A stretch of DNA of 64,000 nt. Origin: Acidimicrobiia bacterium. Its GTDB lineage: Bacteria; Actinomycetota; Acidimicrobiia; Acidimicrobiales; Aldehydirespiratoraceae. The position numbers and the translations under genes are program-made. The stretch lies in contig JAJEJB010000048.1 of the NCBI GenBank assembly GCA_022828135.1, positions 1 to 64,000 of the forward strand, written 5' to 3'. The notes beneath the pieces were generated by a model that was given only the letters and a program-made list of their open reading frames with translations, was not told where the DNA came from and did not search any database. Shown in pieces: positions 51,245 through 60,245 of this stretch (its first letter is position 1; each line of letters begins with the position of its first letter).

Positions 51245-52180
51245 TTGATACGAGATCCCCTGGACGAAGCAGCGCTTCCACGGACCGGGCTCCGGGTTCG
51301 ACGGCTGGCGCTGGGGACAGCGCCGCTGGCCTCGATCTTCTGGGGAAACGACGACGGCACCGCGGTGCGGGCCGCGGCCCGGGCCCTCGAGCTCGGCATC
51401 CGGTTCTTCGACACCGCACCCTTCTACGGGCTGGGGGAGGCCGAGCGCCGGTTGGGGCGGGCGCTGGCCGGGGCAGGCGGCGAGCGGCCGGTGATCGCCA
51501 CCAAGGCCGGCCGGATACTGACCGTCGAGCCCGACGGGTCGGTCGATTGCCATTTCGACTTCGGCTACGACGCCGCCCGGCAGTCCCTGGAGTCGAGTCT
51601 GGAGCGCCTGGGGGTGGACCGGGTCGACATCGTGCACATCCACGACCCCGACGACCACATCCCCGAAGCGCTGGAGGACACCTACCCGGCCCTGGTGGCG
51701 CTGAGGGACGAGGGGGTGATCGGTGCGGTGTCGCTGGGCACCAACTCGGTGGGAACCGCGGCCGCCTTCCTGGAGCGGGCCGACCTCGACTGCATGCTGG
51801 TCGCGGGCCGCTACACGCTCCTCGACCGGTCCGCCGCCGACCTGATCGACGCTTGCGCTGAGAGGGGGGTCGCCTACCTGGCCGCCGGGGTGTTCAACAG
51901 CGGAGTGCTGGCCCGTCCCCGGGCCGGCTCCTGGTACGACTACGGCCCCGCCCCGGACGAGACGCTCGCTCGGGCGGCCGCCGTCGACTCGGTCTGCCAG
52001 CGCTATGGCGTGACCCTGCGGGCGGCGGCGGTGAGCTTCCCGCTCACCAACCCGTCGGTCACCTCCGTCATCGTGGGGATGGCCGCGCCGGCCGAGGTGG
52101 ACGAGAATCTGGCGGCCTTGCGCACACCGGTGCCCGACGACCTGTGGCTGGAGCTGCAAGAAATGGAGTCACAAGAATGA
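51245..52180 (+). CDS. Aldo/keto reductase (aldose dehydrogenase type)
   Basis: 311 residues. The AKR tetrad is present: Asp and Tyr in FFDTAPFYGLGEAERRLG, Lys in IATKAGR and His in VHIHDPDD. The subgroup with FDTAPFYGLGEAE includes L-fucose/D-threo-aldose 1-dehydrogenases and pyridoxal 4-dehydrogenase, which oxidise the C1 of sugars or an aldehyde to a lactone. TTG start 51245 follows the operator almost directly, so its mRNA may be leaderless. Its stop overlaps the enolase-superfamily start (ATGA). Confidence 0.87.
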   Translation: MIRDPLDEAALPRTGLRVRRLALGTAPLASIFWGNDDGTAVRAAARALELGIRFFDTAPFYGLGEAERRLGRALAGAGGERPVIATKAGRILTVEPDGSVDCHFDFGYDAARQSLESSLERLGVDRVDIVHIHDPDDHIPEALEDTYPALVALRDEGVIGAVSLGTNSVGTAAAFLERADLDCMLVAGRYTLLDRSAADLIDACAERGVAYLAAGVFNSGVLARPRAGSWYDYGPAPDETLARAAAVDSVCQRYGVTLRAAAVSFPLTNPSVTSVIVGMAAPAEVDENLAALRTPVPDDLWLELQEMESQE

Positions 52181-53373
52181 GAATCGAGAGTGTGCGGGCC
52201 GTGCTCGCCGGCTACCGCAAGATCGACCCCGACATGGAGCGCAGCTTCGCGCTGGTGCGCGTCGAGACCGACGACTGCACCGTCGGCTGGGGCGAGGCGT
52301 CCACCAACTGGGGGCACTCGTACCCCACCGTGTTCCGGGCCGCGGTCGACGACGTGTGCGCCCGCCACCTGGAGGGACGCGATCCGCTGGCCATCCGCGA
52401 CCGGGTGGCCGACCTGCGGGTGGCCCTCGACGGCTACCTCGGCTGGGAGGGCCTCTCCAGCCAGACCATCGGTGCCGTCGAGATCGCCTTGTGGGACATC
52501 CTCGGCAAGACCCTGGACGCGCCCGTGCACCGGCTGCTGGGCGGCAGCGCCTATGAGATCCCGCTGTACGGCACCGGCACCACCATGTTCGAGGAGAGTG
52601 CGGTGTGGCACGCCCACTATTTCGACCAGTGCATGGACCTGGGCTTCGCCGGCGTAAAGGTGCGGCTGGGCCGGACCATCGACGGCGACACCGAGGCGGT
52701 GGCCACCGTCCGCGAGCACATAGGCCCCGGCAAGCTCATGGGCGTCGACTCGTACTGGTTCCACGACCCCGACTCGGCCATAGAACTGTGCCGCCGCATT
52801 GCGCCCTACGGCATCCACTTCTTCGAGGAGCCGGTTCCCCAGTACCAGGTCGAGGGCCTGGAGCGGCTCCAGCACAACTCGTCGATACGGGTGGCGGTGG
52901 GCGAGCGGGTCTACTCGCCCCGGATGTTCGCCGAACTGGCCCGACGCGACGCGGCCCGGGTCTTCGAGCCTGACGCTTGCCTGACAGGCGGGATCCTGAG
53001 CTGCCTGGAGATCGCCGATCTCGCGGCCCGGTCCTCGATCGAGGTCATCCCCCATGTGGGCGGGCCGACGGTGGTGGGGCTGGCCGCCAACCTCCACTGG
53101 GCCACCGCGGCCAGGGTGCGGCTGTGCGAGTACGACATCGACCCCCACCAGCCGATGATCACCGACATCGGCGACAATCCGGGCCTCGCGCTGACCGATC
53201 TCGGCGGGGGACATATAACCGCACCCACCGGGCCCGGCCTCGGCGTGGACGTCGACGAGGAGAAGCTGGCCGCCCACCCCTACCGCGAGGGTGACACCTA
53301 CGCCGAGCTGTTCCCCGAGCACGAGTCCGGCCGCACCGCCGCCGGCAGCGGACCGGCCGACGCCGGCGCCTGA
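52177..53373 (+). CDS. Enolase-superfamily (mandelate racemase-like) dehydratase
   Basis: 398 residues. The capping domain opens RIESVRAVLAGYRK; the barrel has GVKVRLG (K-x-R at the usual K-x-K site), metal ligands in MGVDSYWF, FFEEPVPQ and AVGERVYS, and a His-Asp pair in EPDACLTGGI and EVIPHVGGP. This set fits acid-sugar dehydratases of the mandelate racemase group. Coupled to the aldose-dehydrogenase-type AKR, it could dehydrate the sugar acid formed from that enzyme's lactone, as in non-phosphorylating fucose-type pathways. Substrate unproven. Confidence 0.87.
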   Translation: MRIESVRAVLAGYRKIDPDMERSFALVRVETDDCTVGWGEASTNWGHSYPTVFRAAVDDVCARHLEGRDPLAIRDRVADLRVALDGYLGWEGLSSQTIGAVEIALWDILGKTLDAPVHRLLGGSAYEIPLYGTGTTMFEESAVWHAHYFDQCMDLGFAGVKVRLGRTIDGDTEAVATVREHIGPGKLMGVDSYWFHDPDSAIELCRRIAPYGIHFFEEPVPQYQVEGLERLQHNSSIRVAVGERVYSPRMFAELARRDAARVFEPDACLTGGILSCLEIADLAARSSIEVIPHVGGPTVVGLAANLHWATAARVRLCEYDIDPHQPMITDIGDNPGLALTDLGGGHITAPTGPGLGVDVDEEKLAAHPYREGDTYAELFPEHESGRTAAGSGPADAGA

Positions 53374-53402
53374 CCGGTCGGGCCGCAAGTACCCTCCCGC
53401 CG

Positions 53403-54008
53403 ATGGCCGCCAGCGCACAGCCCCAGCCCCACCGGGATCACGACACCCGGGCGCTGGAGGAGTTGGGCCAGGCGGTACGCAGCCGCCGCAACCAGCTTGG
53501 GCTCACGCTCAGCCAGGTCGCCGATCAGGCCGGTCTGTCGGCGCCCTTCCTGAGCCAGGTCGAGACCAGCTTCGCCGCTCCCAGCCTGACCTCGCTGTTC
53601 GCTATCGCCCGGGTGCTGGAGACCACCCCCGAGCGGCTGCTGGCCGGTCCGGTGTCGGCCGACGTGGTGGTCACCGGATGTGACGAGGGCCCGCGCTACG
53701 ACATCACCGACGCGCCCCAGACCGCGTTCCGCCGCCAGCTCAGCGGCCTGGAGGAGCCCTTCAGCGCAGCTGAGTACGTAGTGGAGCCCGGCTCAAAGCT
53801 GGGCGGGTTCTTCGCCTCGGAGGGCCGGGAGATGATCCACGTCACCCAGGGGGTGCTGGCCGTGGACCTCGACGACGGCGACGGCGGCATCGTCACCCAC
53901 CGCCTGGCCGCGGGCGACACCATGATCTACTCCACCGCGACGCGCCACCGCTGGCACCACCTCGGCGGGGAGACCACCCGCTTCGTCCACGTCTCCGCCC
54001 CCGGCTAG
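53403..54008 (+). CDS. XRE family regulator with C-terminal cupin
   Basis: 201 residues. The N-terminal helix-turn-helix is LGQAVRSRRNQLGLTLSQVA then DQAGLSAPFLSQVETSFAAPS, and the C-terminal cupin barrel (GGFFASEGREMIHVTQG ... HRWHHLGGE) should bind a small ligand. Such regulators sense a catabolic substrate. It lies 29 bases after the enolase-type gene in the same operon and is the best candidate to bind the TTTGAT-N3-ATCAAA sites, which is inferred from position. It is convergent with the PhyH gene. Confidence 0.87.
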   Translation: MAASAQPQPHRDHDTRALEELGQAVRSRRNQLGLTLSQVADQAGLSAPFLSQVETSFAAPSLTSLFAIARVLETTPERLLAGPVSADVVVTGCDEGPRYDITDAPQTAFRRQLSGLEEPFSAAEYVVEPGSKLGGFFASEGREMIHVTQGVLAVDLDDGDGGIVTHRLAAGDTMIYSTATRHRWHHLGGETTRFVHVSAPG

Positions 54009-54035
54009 ACGGGAGCGGTACGGTCGCGACCCGGC

Positions 54036-54854
54036 TCAGGGCTTGATGAGGGGGAAGACCTCTCCGGCCACCGGGTCGCCGGTGCTCAGGCCGTGGGGGA
54101 GCATCTTCCAGAACACCGCGGCCTGCTCGCCCAGGTCCAGGTACCGGGTGTCGGGGTGGGCGTAGCGGGTCGACAGGCGCCTGAAGGGTCGGTCGGCCAC
54201 CTCGCGGATGCCGGTGGAGTGCAGCATCCGGGAGTCGATGGCCACCGCGTCGCCGGCCTTCAGATCCCAGGTGGTGATCGGGAACCTGTCGGGGTCGGCG
54301 TCCACGTCGGGCACCGGCTCCAGCTCGGAGTCACCACCGATGGTGTCGATCGATGAGGAGAACTCGATGGGCGCGTAGGTGACGCCGGTGGCGTGGGAGC
54401 CCTCCACCACCCGCAACGCGGCGTCGGCGGTCACGTCGTCGAGAGTCACCCAGATGGTGACGAAGGGCCGGTCGAGGTTGTAGTAGGGGTGGTCCTGGTG
54501 CCAGGGACTGCGCGAGATGGCGCCGGGCTCCGAGCAGAACCACTGGTCCTCGATCAGCACTGCGGCCTCGGCTCCGCACAATTCCGCTCCCAGGGCGGGC
54601 AGGTTCGATTCGTGGGTCGCCTCCGCGATGTCGGGGTCGTCGAACCAGCGGAACAGGTCGCTGTCCACCTTGAGTTCGCCGGGCGGCGACAGCACCCCGT
54701 AGAACTGGCTGGGGCTGGCCTGGCAGCGCTCGATGGCGGCGTGCAGCCGCTGGCACCGGCTGTCGTCCAGCAGCCCGGGAATCACCACCGCGCCCCGCTC
54801 GCTGAATGCGGTGCGGCGCGCCGAGTCCGGTTGGAGGCTCGGTTCAGAGGGCAC
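54036..54854 (-). CDS. Phytanoyl-CoA dioxygenase family protein (PhyH)
   Basis: 272 residues of the Fe(II)/2-oxoglutarate oxygenases. The metal pair is HQD in SPWHQDHPYYN, with the distal His in DSRMLHSTG and the 2-oxoglutarate Arg in RPFRRLSTRYA. It hydroxylates an unidentified substrate, possibly the product of the Rieske dioxygenase upstream. Its ATG lies inside the end of the Rieske alpha gene (11-base overlap), making it the last gene of the transport-oxygenase operon. Confidence 0.87.
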   Translation of the reverse strand: MPSEPSLQPDSARRTAFSERGAVVIPGLLDDSRCQRLHAAIERCQASPSQFYGVLSPPGELKVDSDLFRWFDDPDIAEATHESNLPALGAELCGAEAAVLIEDQWFCSEPGAISRSPWHQDHPYYNLDRPFVTIWVTLDDVTADAALRVVEGSHATGVTYAPIEFSSSIDTIGGDSELEPVPDVDADPDRFPITTWDLKAGDAVAIDSRMLHSTGIREVADRPFRRLSTRYAHPDTRYLDLGEQAAVFWKMLPHGLSTGDPVAGEVFPLIKP

Positions 54855-56097
54855 GGGTCTTGGCCGGCGTGGTCATCAGTTCGGCGTAGTGGGCGAGATA
54901 GCGGCGCTGCGGCGCCTCGGAGGTGATCGGTCCGTAGACGGTGCCGTCGGCGGTGCTGTCGTCGGGCAGCCCGCGGCTCATGTCGATCCACTCCATCTCC
55001 GGAATGGACAGGCCCCGCTGGACCCGCTCGAACATGTCGAGGTCGTCGGGGGTGCCGAAGTTGACGAAGTCCTCGTCGACCCGCAGGCGCAGCAGGTCGA
55101 TCTCGGGCGGGGCACCCGGCGCGGAGGTGAGCCACAGCTGCAGCCTGGTCCGGTCCACGGCCACTGGCTCGACCACCAGCAGCTGGTTGCCCACGAAGAT
55201 CAGGTTGGGGAACAGCGAGAGGTTGAGCATGCTGCCGGTGGCCAGGTCGAGCAGCTCGGTGGCGCCCGCTTCGGCCAGCGTCGACTCCAACGGCTCGCGG
55301 AAGGGCACGTCGCGCATGGTGGCCCACGGCCCTTGGGGGATGCCCGGGCGCTGGTCCACCACCATGTGGCCGTTGCGCAGCGCCTTGGACAACATAGGAG
55401 TGGATCCCGGGTCGCGGGCCAGCACCGTCTCCACTTCCACCGTCTCGCCCAGGGTGTTGTAGGAGTGGTGGGCGAAGGTGGCGTGCAGGCCATCGGCCGC
55501 GTTGTCCCAAGACAGCTTCCAGTTGCCCGCGAACTCCAGGAGCTGCGGGGATCCCATCACCGCTATCTGGCCGCCGGGGTGGCGGTCGATGATGGTGTCC
55601 AACGCCTCCTGAGCCTCGCCCAGCCAGCACTCCAGCGGCTCGGGGTCGGCATTGAGGGTGGCGAACACGAAGCCCCGGTAGTTGGCCGTGGCGAGTCGGC
55701 CCAGCGAGAGCGTCGAGTAGTCCTTCGCCGGGTGGTCGGCGGGAAACGGTATGGCTACCAGGCTGCCGTCGGGCGAGTAGGTCCAGCCGTGGTAGGGGCA
55801 CACGAAGCGCTTGGCGCAGCCTCGCTCCTCGCCGGCAACCACCGTCCCGCGGTGTGCGCACCGGTTCAGCAGCACGTTGATCCCGCCGTCGCGTCCCCGC
55901 GTCATCAGCACCGGCCGCAGACCGAGCGTGGTGGTGCGGTAGTCGCCGGGCTCGGGAATCTCGCTCTCGTGGCCCACGTAGCACCATGAGGCGGCGAACA
56001 CCTGGGTCATCTCCAGACCGAAGATCTCCGGGTCGGTGTAGAGGCGGCGGTGGACCCGGTGGGGCTGGACCAGCTGTTCGAAGTCGATGGCGGTCAC
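54844..56097 (-). CDS. Aromatic-ring-hydroxylating dioxygenase alpha subunit
   Basis: 417 residues. The Rieske centre is RCAHRGTVV with VCPYHGWTYS, and the catalytic iron site is DNAADGLHATFAHH, with D-x2-H-x4-H. Size and the matching beta subunit gene upstream fit a multimeric ring-hydroxylating dioxygenase like those for benzoate, cinnamate or phthalate. Reductase and ferredoxin genes are missing from the operon and must be supplied elsewhere. ATG 56097 is 10 bases after the beta-subunit stop. Confidence 0.9.
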   Translation of the reverse strand: MTAIDFEQLVQPHRVHRRLYTDPEIFGLEMTQVFAASWCYVGHESEIPEPGDYRTTTLGLRPVLMTRGRDGGINVLLNRCAHRGTVVAGEERGCAKRFVCPYHGWTYSPDGSLVAIPFPADHPAKDYSTLSLGRLATANYRGFVFATLNADPEPLECWLGEAQEALDTIIDRHPGGQIAVMGSPQLLEFAGNWKLSWDNAADGLHATFAHHSYNTLGETVEVETVLARDPGSTPMLSKALRNGHMVVDQRPGIPQGPWATMRDVPFREPLESTLAEAGATELLDLATGSMLNLSLFPNLIFVGNQLLVVEPVAVDRTRLQLWLTSAPGAPPEIDLLRLRVDEDFVNFGTPDDLDMFERVQRGLSIPEMEWIDMSRGLPDDSTADGTVYGPITSEAPQRRYLAHYAELMTTPAKTRAL

Positions 56098-56107
56098 AAC
56101 TTCACCC

Positions 56108-56698
56108 CTACAAGAGGAAGCTCGGATTTCGGACGCCGGTACCCAGAGCGGGCACGACGAGGATCTTGGTGCGGCGCCGCAGGTCGTCGCCTACGAGTTC
56201 GTGGATCTGGAATGCGGTCAGCTGCTGTTGACGGCCGTGGCGGTGCTCGTCGATGAGCAGGGTGGACCTGGTGACGAGACCTCGCGGTGCGGGCCAAGCC
56301 TCCACGCTGCCGACGATGCGGGTGGTGTTCGACGGCGGCTGCTGGCCCCATGCCGAGGGATCGCGGCGCCACTCGACCCGCTCGGCCAGGCGGCGGCGGT
56401 CGTCCAGCAGCAGGGACTGGTCGCTGCCGGGATGGGCGGGCGTCGACAGGGGCACCCACAGCACGGCGTCGTCGGTCCAGCCGCCGAGCCAGTCCTCGAA
56501 GCGCCCGGCGTCCAGCAGGCGGGCCTCGTGCAGCAACGCGGCGGAGGCCGGACCCCACAGTTCCGGGTCGGCCGCCGGGCGGTCGTCCATTCCTGCCAGC
56601 AGTTCGCCCAGCTCGTCGTAGCGGGCCAGCACGGCGGCCTGATCGCTCGACGCCGCGGCGCTGGGACCCTCGGGCGGGATCGCGGCTGCGACGGTCAT
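56108..56698 (-). CDS. Aromatic-ring-hydroxylating dioxygenase beta subunit
   Basis: 196 residues of the NTF2-like small-subunit fold: EARLLDAGRFEDWLGGWTDDAVLWVPL, DDRRRLAERVEWRRD, SNTTRIVGSVEAW and RRRTKILVVPAL. It holds the alpha3-beta3 hexamer together. An Ala/Ser-rich N-terminal tail of about 35 residues is slightly longer than usual. Its ATG overlaps the permease stop (ATGA), so the transporter and the oxygenase are made from one coupled message. This binds the transported compound to the oxygenase substrate. Confidence 0.86.
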   Translation of the reverse strand: MTVAAAIPPEGPSAAASSDQAAVLARYDELGELLAGMDDRPAADPELWGPASAALLHEARLLDAGRFEDWLGGWTDDAVLWVPLSTPAHPGSDQSLLLDDRRRLAERVEWRRDPSAWGQQPPSNTTRIVGSVEAWPAPRGLVTRSTLLIDEHRHGRQQQLTAFQIHELVGDDLRRRTKILVVPALGTGVRNPSFLL

Positions 56699-58317
56699 CG
56701 GGAGATTCCCGGAGCCATGCGATCGAGGGTACGAAGCTCGAACGCGGCCACCAGCCAGTAGCCGATCACGGCGACGATCGTCAGCACCGCCACCGACACC
56801 CACAGAATCTTGAAGTCGTTGCGGGTGAAGGCCGTGACCATCACCGCCCCGATCCCGTCGCCGGTGGCCAGCCACTCGGCCACGGTGGCGCCCAGCAGTG
56901 AGGTGGGCACCGCGATGCGGGCCGAGGCCAGCAGAGCCGGCACCGATGTCGGGAGGTAGGCGTTGCGCACGTTGGCTGCGGAGGTGGCGTCGTAGGACTT
57001 GAGCACGTCGAGGATCCCCTCCGGTGTGCGGGTCATGGCCGTGTAGCAGTTGACCAGCGTCGGGAAGAACGACATCACGGCCACAATCGCGGTGGTGGTC
57101 AGGAGGCCCCGCCCGACGAACAGGATGATCACCGGCGTGGTGACGATGATCGGGATCGACCGCAGCGCCACCGCAATCGGCATCAGGGCGCGCTCCAGCC
57201 ACGGGATCAGGATGAACACGAGCGCAGCCGCCAGCGCGCCCACAAGGCCGACCACATAGCCCAGCGAGGTCGTCCACAGCGTGGTGCCGAGCGCCCCGAA
57301 GATGATCGAGCGGGTCTCGGGCGCCTCGGAGACCGAGAACAGCTCGGCCCACACATCGACGGGTGTCTTGGCGAAGAATGGCTCGATCCCGAACACCCAC
57401 AGGAACGCGTACCAGAAGACGAACACTACGGCGATGGGGGCCAGCAGCCCGGCCAGCCGGTTGAGCAGGCCGGGCTCGATGCGGGGCACGGGCACAGCGC
57501 CCACATCCAATGCGGGCGACCAGGGGCACAGGTACCGGCCCAGCGCTCCGATGGCTAGGTATCCGCCGGTGGCCACGATGGTGGACATCACCGCGATCAC
57601 CCAGATCCGGTCGGTCTGCAGGGCTCCCAGGGCCCTTACGGTGAGGATTCCCAAGCCGCGGTGAGCGCCGGTGAACTCGCCCACCACCGCGCCCAGGAAG
57701 GCGGCCGGCGCGGCGATCTGAAGGCCGGCGAACAGCGCCGGGACCGACGCCCGGACCCGGACGTTGCGGAAGGCGGTCAGCCGCCCCCGGCCGTAGGAGC
57801 GCACGACGTCTAGAGCGCTGCCCGGCGCCAGGTCGAAGCCCAACAGCGCGGCCACGTAGGTGGTGAACACCACGGCCAGAGCCGACAGCGCAATAGGGGT
57901 GGCGTTGCCCGGTCCGGTGATCAGCCGCAGGATCGGGGCTATCGCGATGAACGGCAGGCAGAAGACGGTCAGCACCACTGCGCCGATGCTGCGCCGCAGC
58001 CACGGCACCAGCGTCGAGGTCACCGCCAGCGCCATGGCGGCCAGGTTCCCCCACAGGAACCCCCAGGCCGCCGTCTTGGTCGAGTGCCACAGATTGCGCA
58101 GATAGAGGCCGCGGAACTCGAAGAACTCGACGACCACCGCGGTGGGCGGCGACAGCCGGTACGAGCCCGCGTAGACCGTGCGGGCCAGCAACTCCCACAG
58201 CAGCAGCACTGCGATCCCGACCGCCGAACTCAGCAGCCGTGGCGGTACCCGGTCGAGCCGGCTGCCGCCCGCCGGGCGTGCCGGCGCGGTGGCCGCGGTC
58301 TCGGCGGTGGCGCTCAA
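56695..58317 (-). CDS. ABC transporter permease, two permease domains fused
   Basis: 540 residues with about twelve membrane helices and two copies of the importer permease domain (SsuC/ThiX type). The ATPase-contact EAA-like loops are YGRGRLTAFRNVRVRASVPAL (first) and DATSAANVRNAYLPTSVPAL (second). Most relatives have one domain and form homodimers, so this gene has probably duplicated and fused internally. TTG 58317 overlaps the ATPase stop (TTGA). It would form the membrane channel with the ATPase and the binding protein encoded upstream. Confidence 0.87.
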   Translation of the reverse strand: MSATAETAATAPARPAGGSRLDRVPPRLLSSAVGIAVLLLWELLARTVYAGSYRLSPPTAVVVEFFEFRGLYLRNLWHSTKTAAWGFLWGNLAAMALAVTSTLVPWLRRSIGAVVLTVFCLPFIAIAPILRLITGPGNATPIALSALAVVFTTYVAALLGFDLAPGSALDVVRSYGRGRLTAFRNVRVRASVPALFAGLQIAAPAAFLGAVVGEFTGAHRGLGILTVRALGALQTDRIWVIAVMSTIVATGGYLAIGALGRYLCPWSPALDVGAVPVPRIEPGLLNRLAGLLAPIAVVFVFWYAFLWVFGIEPFFAKTPVDVWAELFSVSEAPETRSIIFGALGTTLWTTSLGYVVGLVGALAAALVFILIPWLERALMPIAVALRSIPIIVTTPVIILFVGRGLLTTTAIVAVMSFFPTLVNCYTAMTRTPEGILDVLKSYDATSAANVRNAYLPTSVPALLASARIAVPTSLLGATVAEWLATGDGIGAVMVTAFTRNDFKILWVSVAVLTIVAVIGYWLVAAFELRTLDRMAPGISR

Positions 58318-59117
58318 CTGGGGTCCGTGTCGAGTTGCACGACCTGCCCCTCGGAGCGGTGCAGGCTGGCTGAGACCGCCTCCACTTCGGCGTGGAACCG
58401 GTCGGTGAGCAGCAGTTCGCGGGTGCGGGGCCGTTCGAAGCCGATGGCATGGCGGGCCACCACCCTGCCCGGACGGGGCGACATGACCAGGACCTCGTCG
58501 GCCACGTACACCGCCTCGGGGATCGAGTGGGTGACCAGGATGGTGGTGGTGCCCCGGGCCGTCCAGATACGCTGGAGCTCGTCGTTGAGCTGCTGGCGGG
58601 TCAACGCGTCGAGGGCACCGAAGGGCTCGTCGAGCAGCAGCAGGTCCGGCTTGGTGACGAGCGACCGGGCGATGGCCACCCGCTGGCGCATGCCTCCCGA
58701 CAGCTGCGATGGCCGGGCCTTCTCGAATCCCTGCAGGCCCACGAGTTCGACCAACTCGTCGACCGCCTTGGTGTCGTGGCGCCGGCCGATCAGCTCCAGC
58801 GCGAGCCGGATGTTGGTCGAGACCGTGCGCCACGGCAGCAGCGACGGATCCTGGAAGGCCACCCCGATGCGCTGGCGCCGCCGCATCTCGTCGGGGGAGG
58901 AGCCGTCCATGTCGATGGTGCCGGTGTCGGGCGTGTCCAGACCGGCCACAAGGCGCAGCGCGGTGGACTTGCCGCAGCCCGACGGCCCGATCAGCGCGGT
59001 GAAGCCGCCTGCGGGCACATGCATGTCGAACTCGTGCAGAGCGGTCACCTCGTCGCCGGCCAGGGCGAATGTGCGACCGACCCCGACGACGTCTACCGGC
59101 GCTCCCCGCCGGGCCAT
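58314..59117 (-). CDS. ABC transporter ATP-binding protein (SsuB/TauB type)
   Basis: 267 residues. The P-loop GPSGCGKST is normal here, unlike the orphan ATPase at 45040. The Q-loop FQDPSLLPWRTV, signature LSGGMRQRVAIARSLV, Walker B LLLDEPFGALD and H-loop VTHSIPEAVY complete a nitrate/sulfonate/taurine-type importer ATPase. ATG 59117 or GTG 59120 is the start, 36 bases after the binding-protein stop. It powers the fused permease encoded immediately downstream. Confidence 0.9.
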   Translation of the reverse strand: MARRGAPVDVVGVGRTFALAGDEVTALHEFDMHVPAGGFTALIGPSGCGKSTALRLVAGLDTPDTGTIDMDGSSPDEMRRRQRIGVAFQDPSLLPWRTVSTNIRLALELIGRRHDTKAVDELVELVGLQGFEKARPSQLSGGMRQRVAIARSLVTKPDLLLLDEPFGALDALTRQQLNDELQRIWTARGTTTILVTHSIPEAVYVADEVLVMSPRPGRVVARHAIGFERPRTRELLLTDRFHAEVEAVSASLHRSEGQVVQLDTDPS

Positions 59118-59155
59118 CACCCGCGGTGTCTAGAGACTGCTATGGCTCTCCGTCG

Positions 59156-60196
59156 CTAGAGCACCGGGCCGTCGGCGTATATCTCCTCCAGCAGCGACCG
59201 GTCCCAGAAGTCCTCGGTCACGTTCACACCCAGCGCCTTGAGGACCCGGATGTTGTCGGCCACCGACTGGTCGGTCCACCACAGGAAGCCGCTGGCGTCG
59301 GTCACGTCGCTGAACATGAGCTTGACGAACTCGTGGGCCTTGACCGTCTCGGTCTCCAGGTCCATGCCGGCGTCGGGGAACCGGTCGACGGTCACCTGCG
59401 CGGACGTGTCCGGGTCGGCCTTGTGGTCCTGCCAGCCCAGGATCTCGCCCCTCAGCAGCGCGAGCACGTCGTCCCGGCGGTTTGCCAGCGTGTCCTCGGT
59501 GACGATGTAGGTCTGGCTGTGCACCGCGTAGCCGAAGTCGGCGAACAGCATGGTGGTGTTGTCGATGCCGGCCACGGTCATGGCCACGGGCAGGTCGACG
59601 AGCCAGCACAGCAGGGAGTCCACCTCGCCGTTGACCAGCGGGGCCGGGTCGTAGTCGGCCTGGATGACCTCGATGGCGTTGACATCGACGCCGTTCAGCG
59701 AGGACAGCAGCTCCAGGTCGAGCTGGTTGTTGAACGCCATGCCGAGCCTGCGGCCCTCCAGGTCCTTGGGCTCGTTGATCGGGTTGCTGGTCAGCGAGGC
59801 GATCACGAACGGGTTGCGCTGCATGGCCACGCCCACGACCTTGATGGGCGCGCCGTCGGCCTTCGCCTGGCCGGCGAAGTTGGCGGCCGATATGCCCATG
59901 ATGGACTGGCCTGCGATGACCGATGTGTCGGGAGACACGCCCGGTCCACCCGGCACCAGCGTCACGTCGAGGCCTTGGGCCGCGTAATGGCCGTTCACGT
60001 CGGCGAGGTAGGAGCCGCCGAACTGCACGGAGTCGAACCAGCTCAGATGGAAGTTCACCGGTGTGAGCGGTGCCGCGGGCGGAGGCTCGGTGGAGCCCGA
60101 GCACGCGGTGATGAGGGTGCTGCCGCCCAGCAGCAGCCCGGCACCGGCGGCGGTGCCTCCCAGGAATGTGCGTCTGGAGAATTGGTTGGCGGTCAT
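59156..60196 (-). CDS. ABC transporter substrate-binding protein (NMT1/THI5-like lipoprotein)
   Basis: 346 residues. A twin-arginine motif (SRRTFLGG) and a lipobox ending LITAC indicate Tat export and lipid anchoring. The mature part is an NMT1/THI5-like type II binding protein (VNFHLSWFDSVQFGG, GLDVTLVPGG, YIVTEDTLANRRDDV), the family that binds formylaminopyrimidine, riboflavin, taurine or related ligands. It is the first gene of the transport-oxygenase operon, 50 bases from the 13-bp palindrome. The ligand should be the compound that the downstream oxygenases attack. Confidence 0.87.
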   Translation of the reverse strand: MTANQFSRRTFLGGTAAGAGLLLGGSTLITACSGSTEPPPAAPLTPVNFHLSWFDSVQFGGSYLADVNGHYAAQGLDVTLVPGGPGVSPDTSVIAGQSIMGISAANFAGQAKADGAPIKVVGVAMQRNPFVIASLTSNPINEPKDLEGRRLGMAFNNQLDLELLSSLNGVDVNAIEVIQADYDPAPLVNGEVDSLLCWLVDLPVAMTVAGIDNTTMLFADFGYAVHSQTYIVTEDTLANRRDDVLALLRGEILGWQDHKADPDTSAQVTVDRFPDAGMDLETETVKAHEFVKLMFSDVTDASGFLWWTDQSVADNIRVLKALGVNVTEDFWDRSLLEEIYADGPVL

Positions 60197-60245
60197 GGGT
60201 CCCCCTGTTCAGACAGCCCGCGACGGTGAGCCGGCGAAGGCTGAG

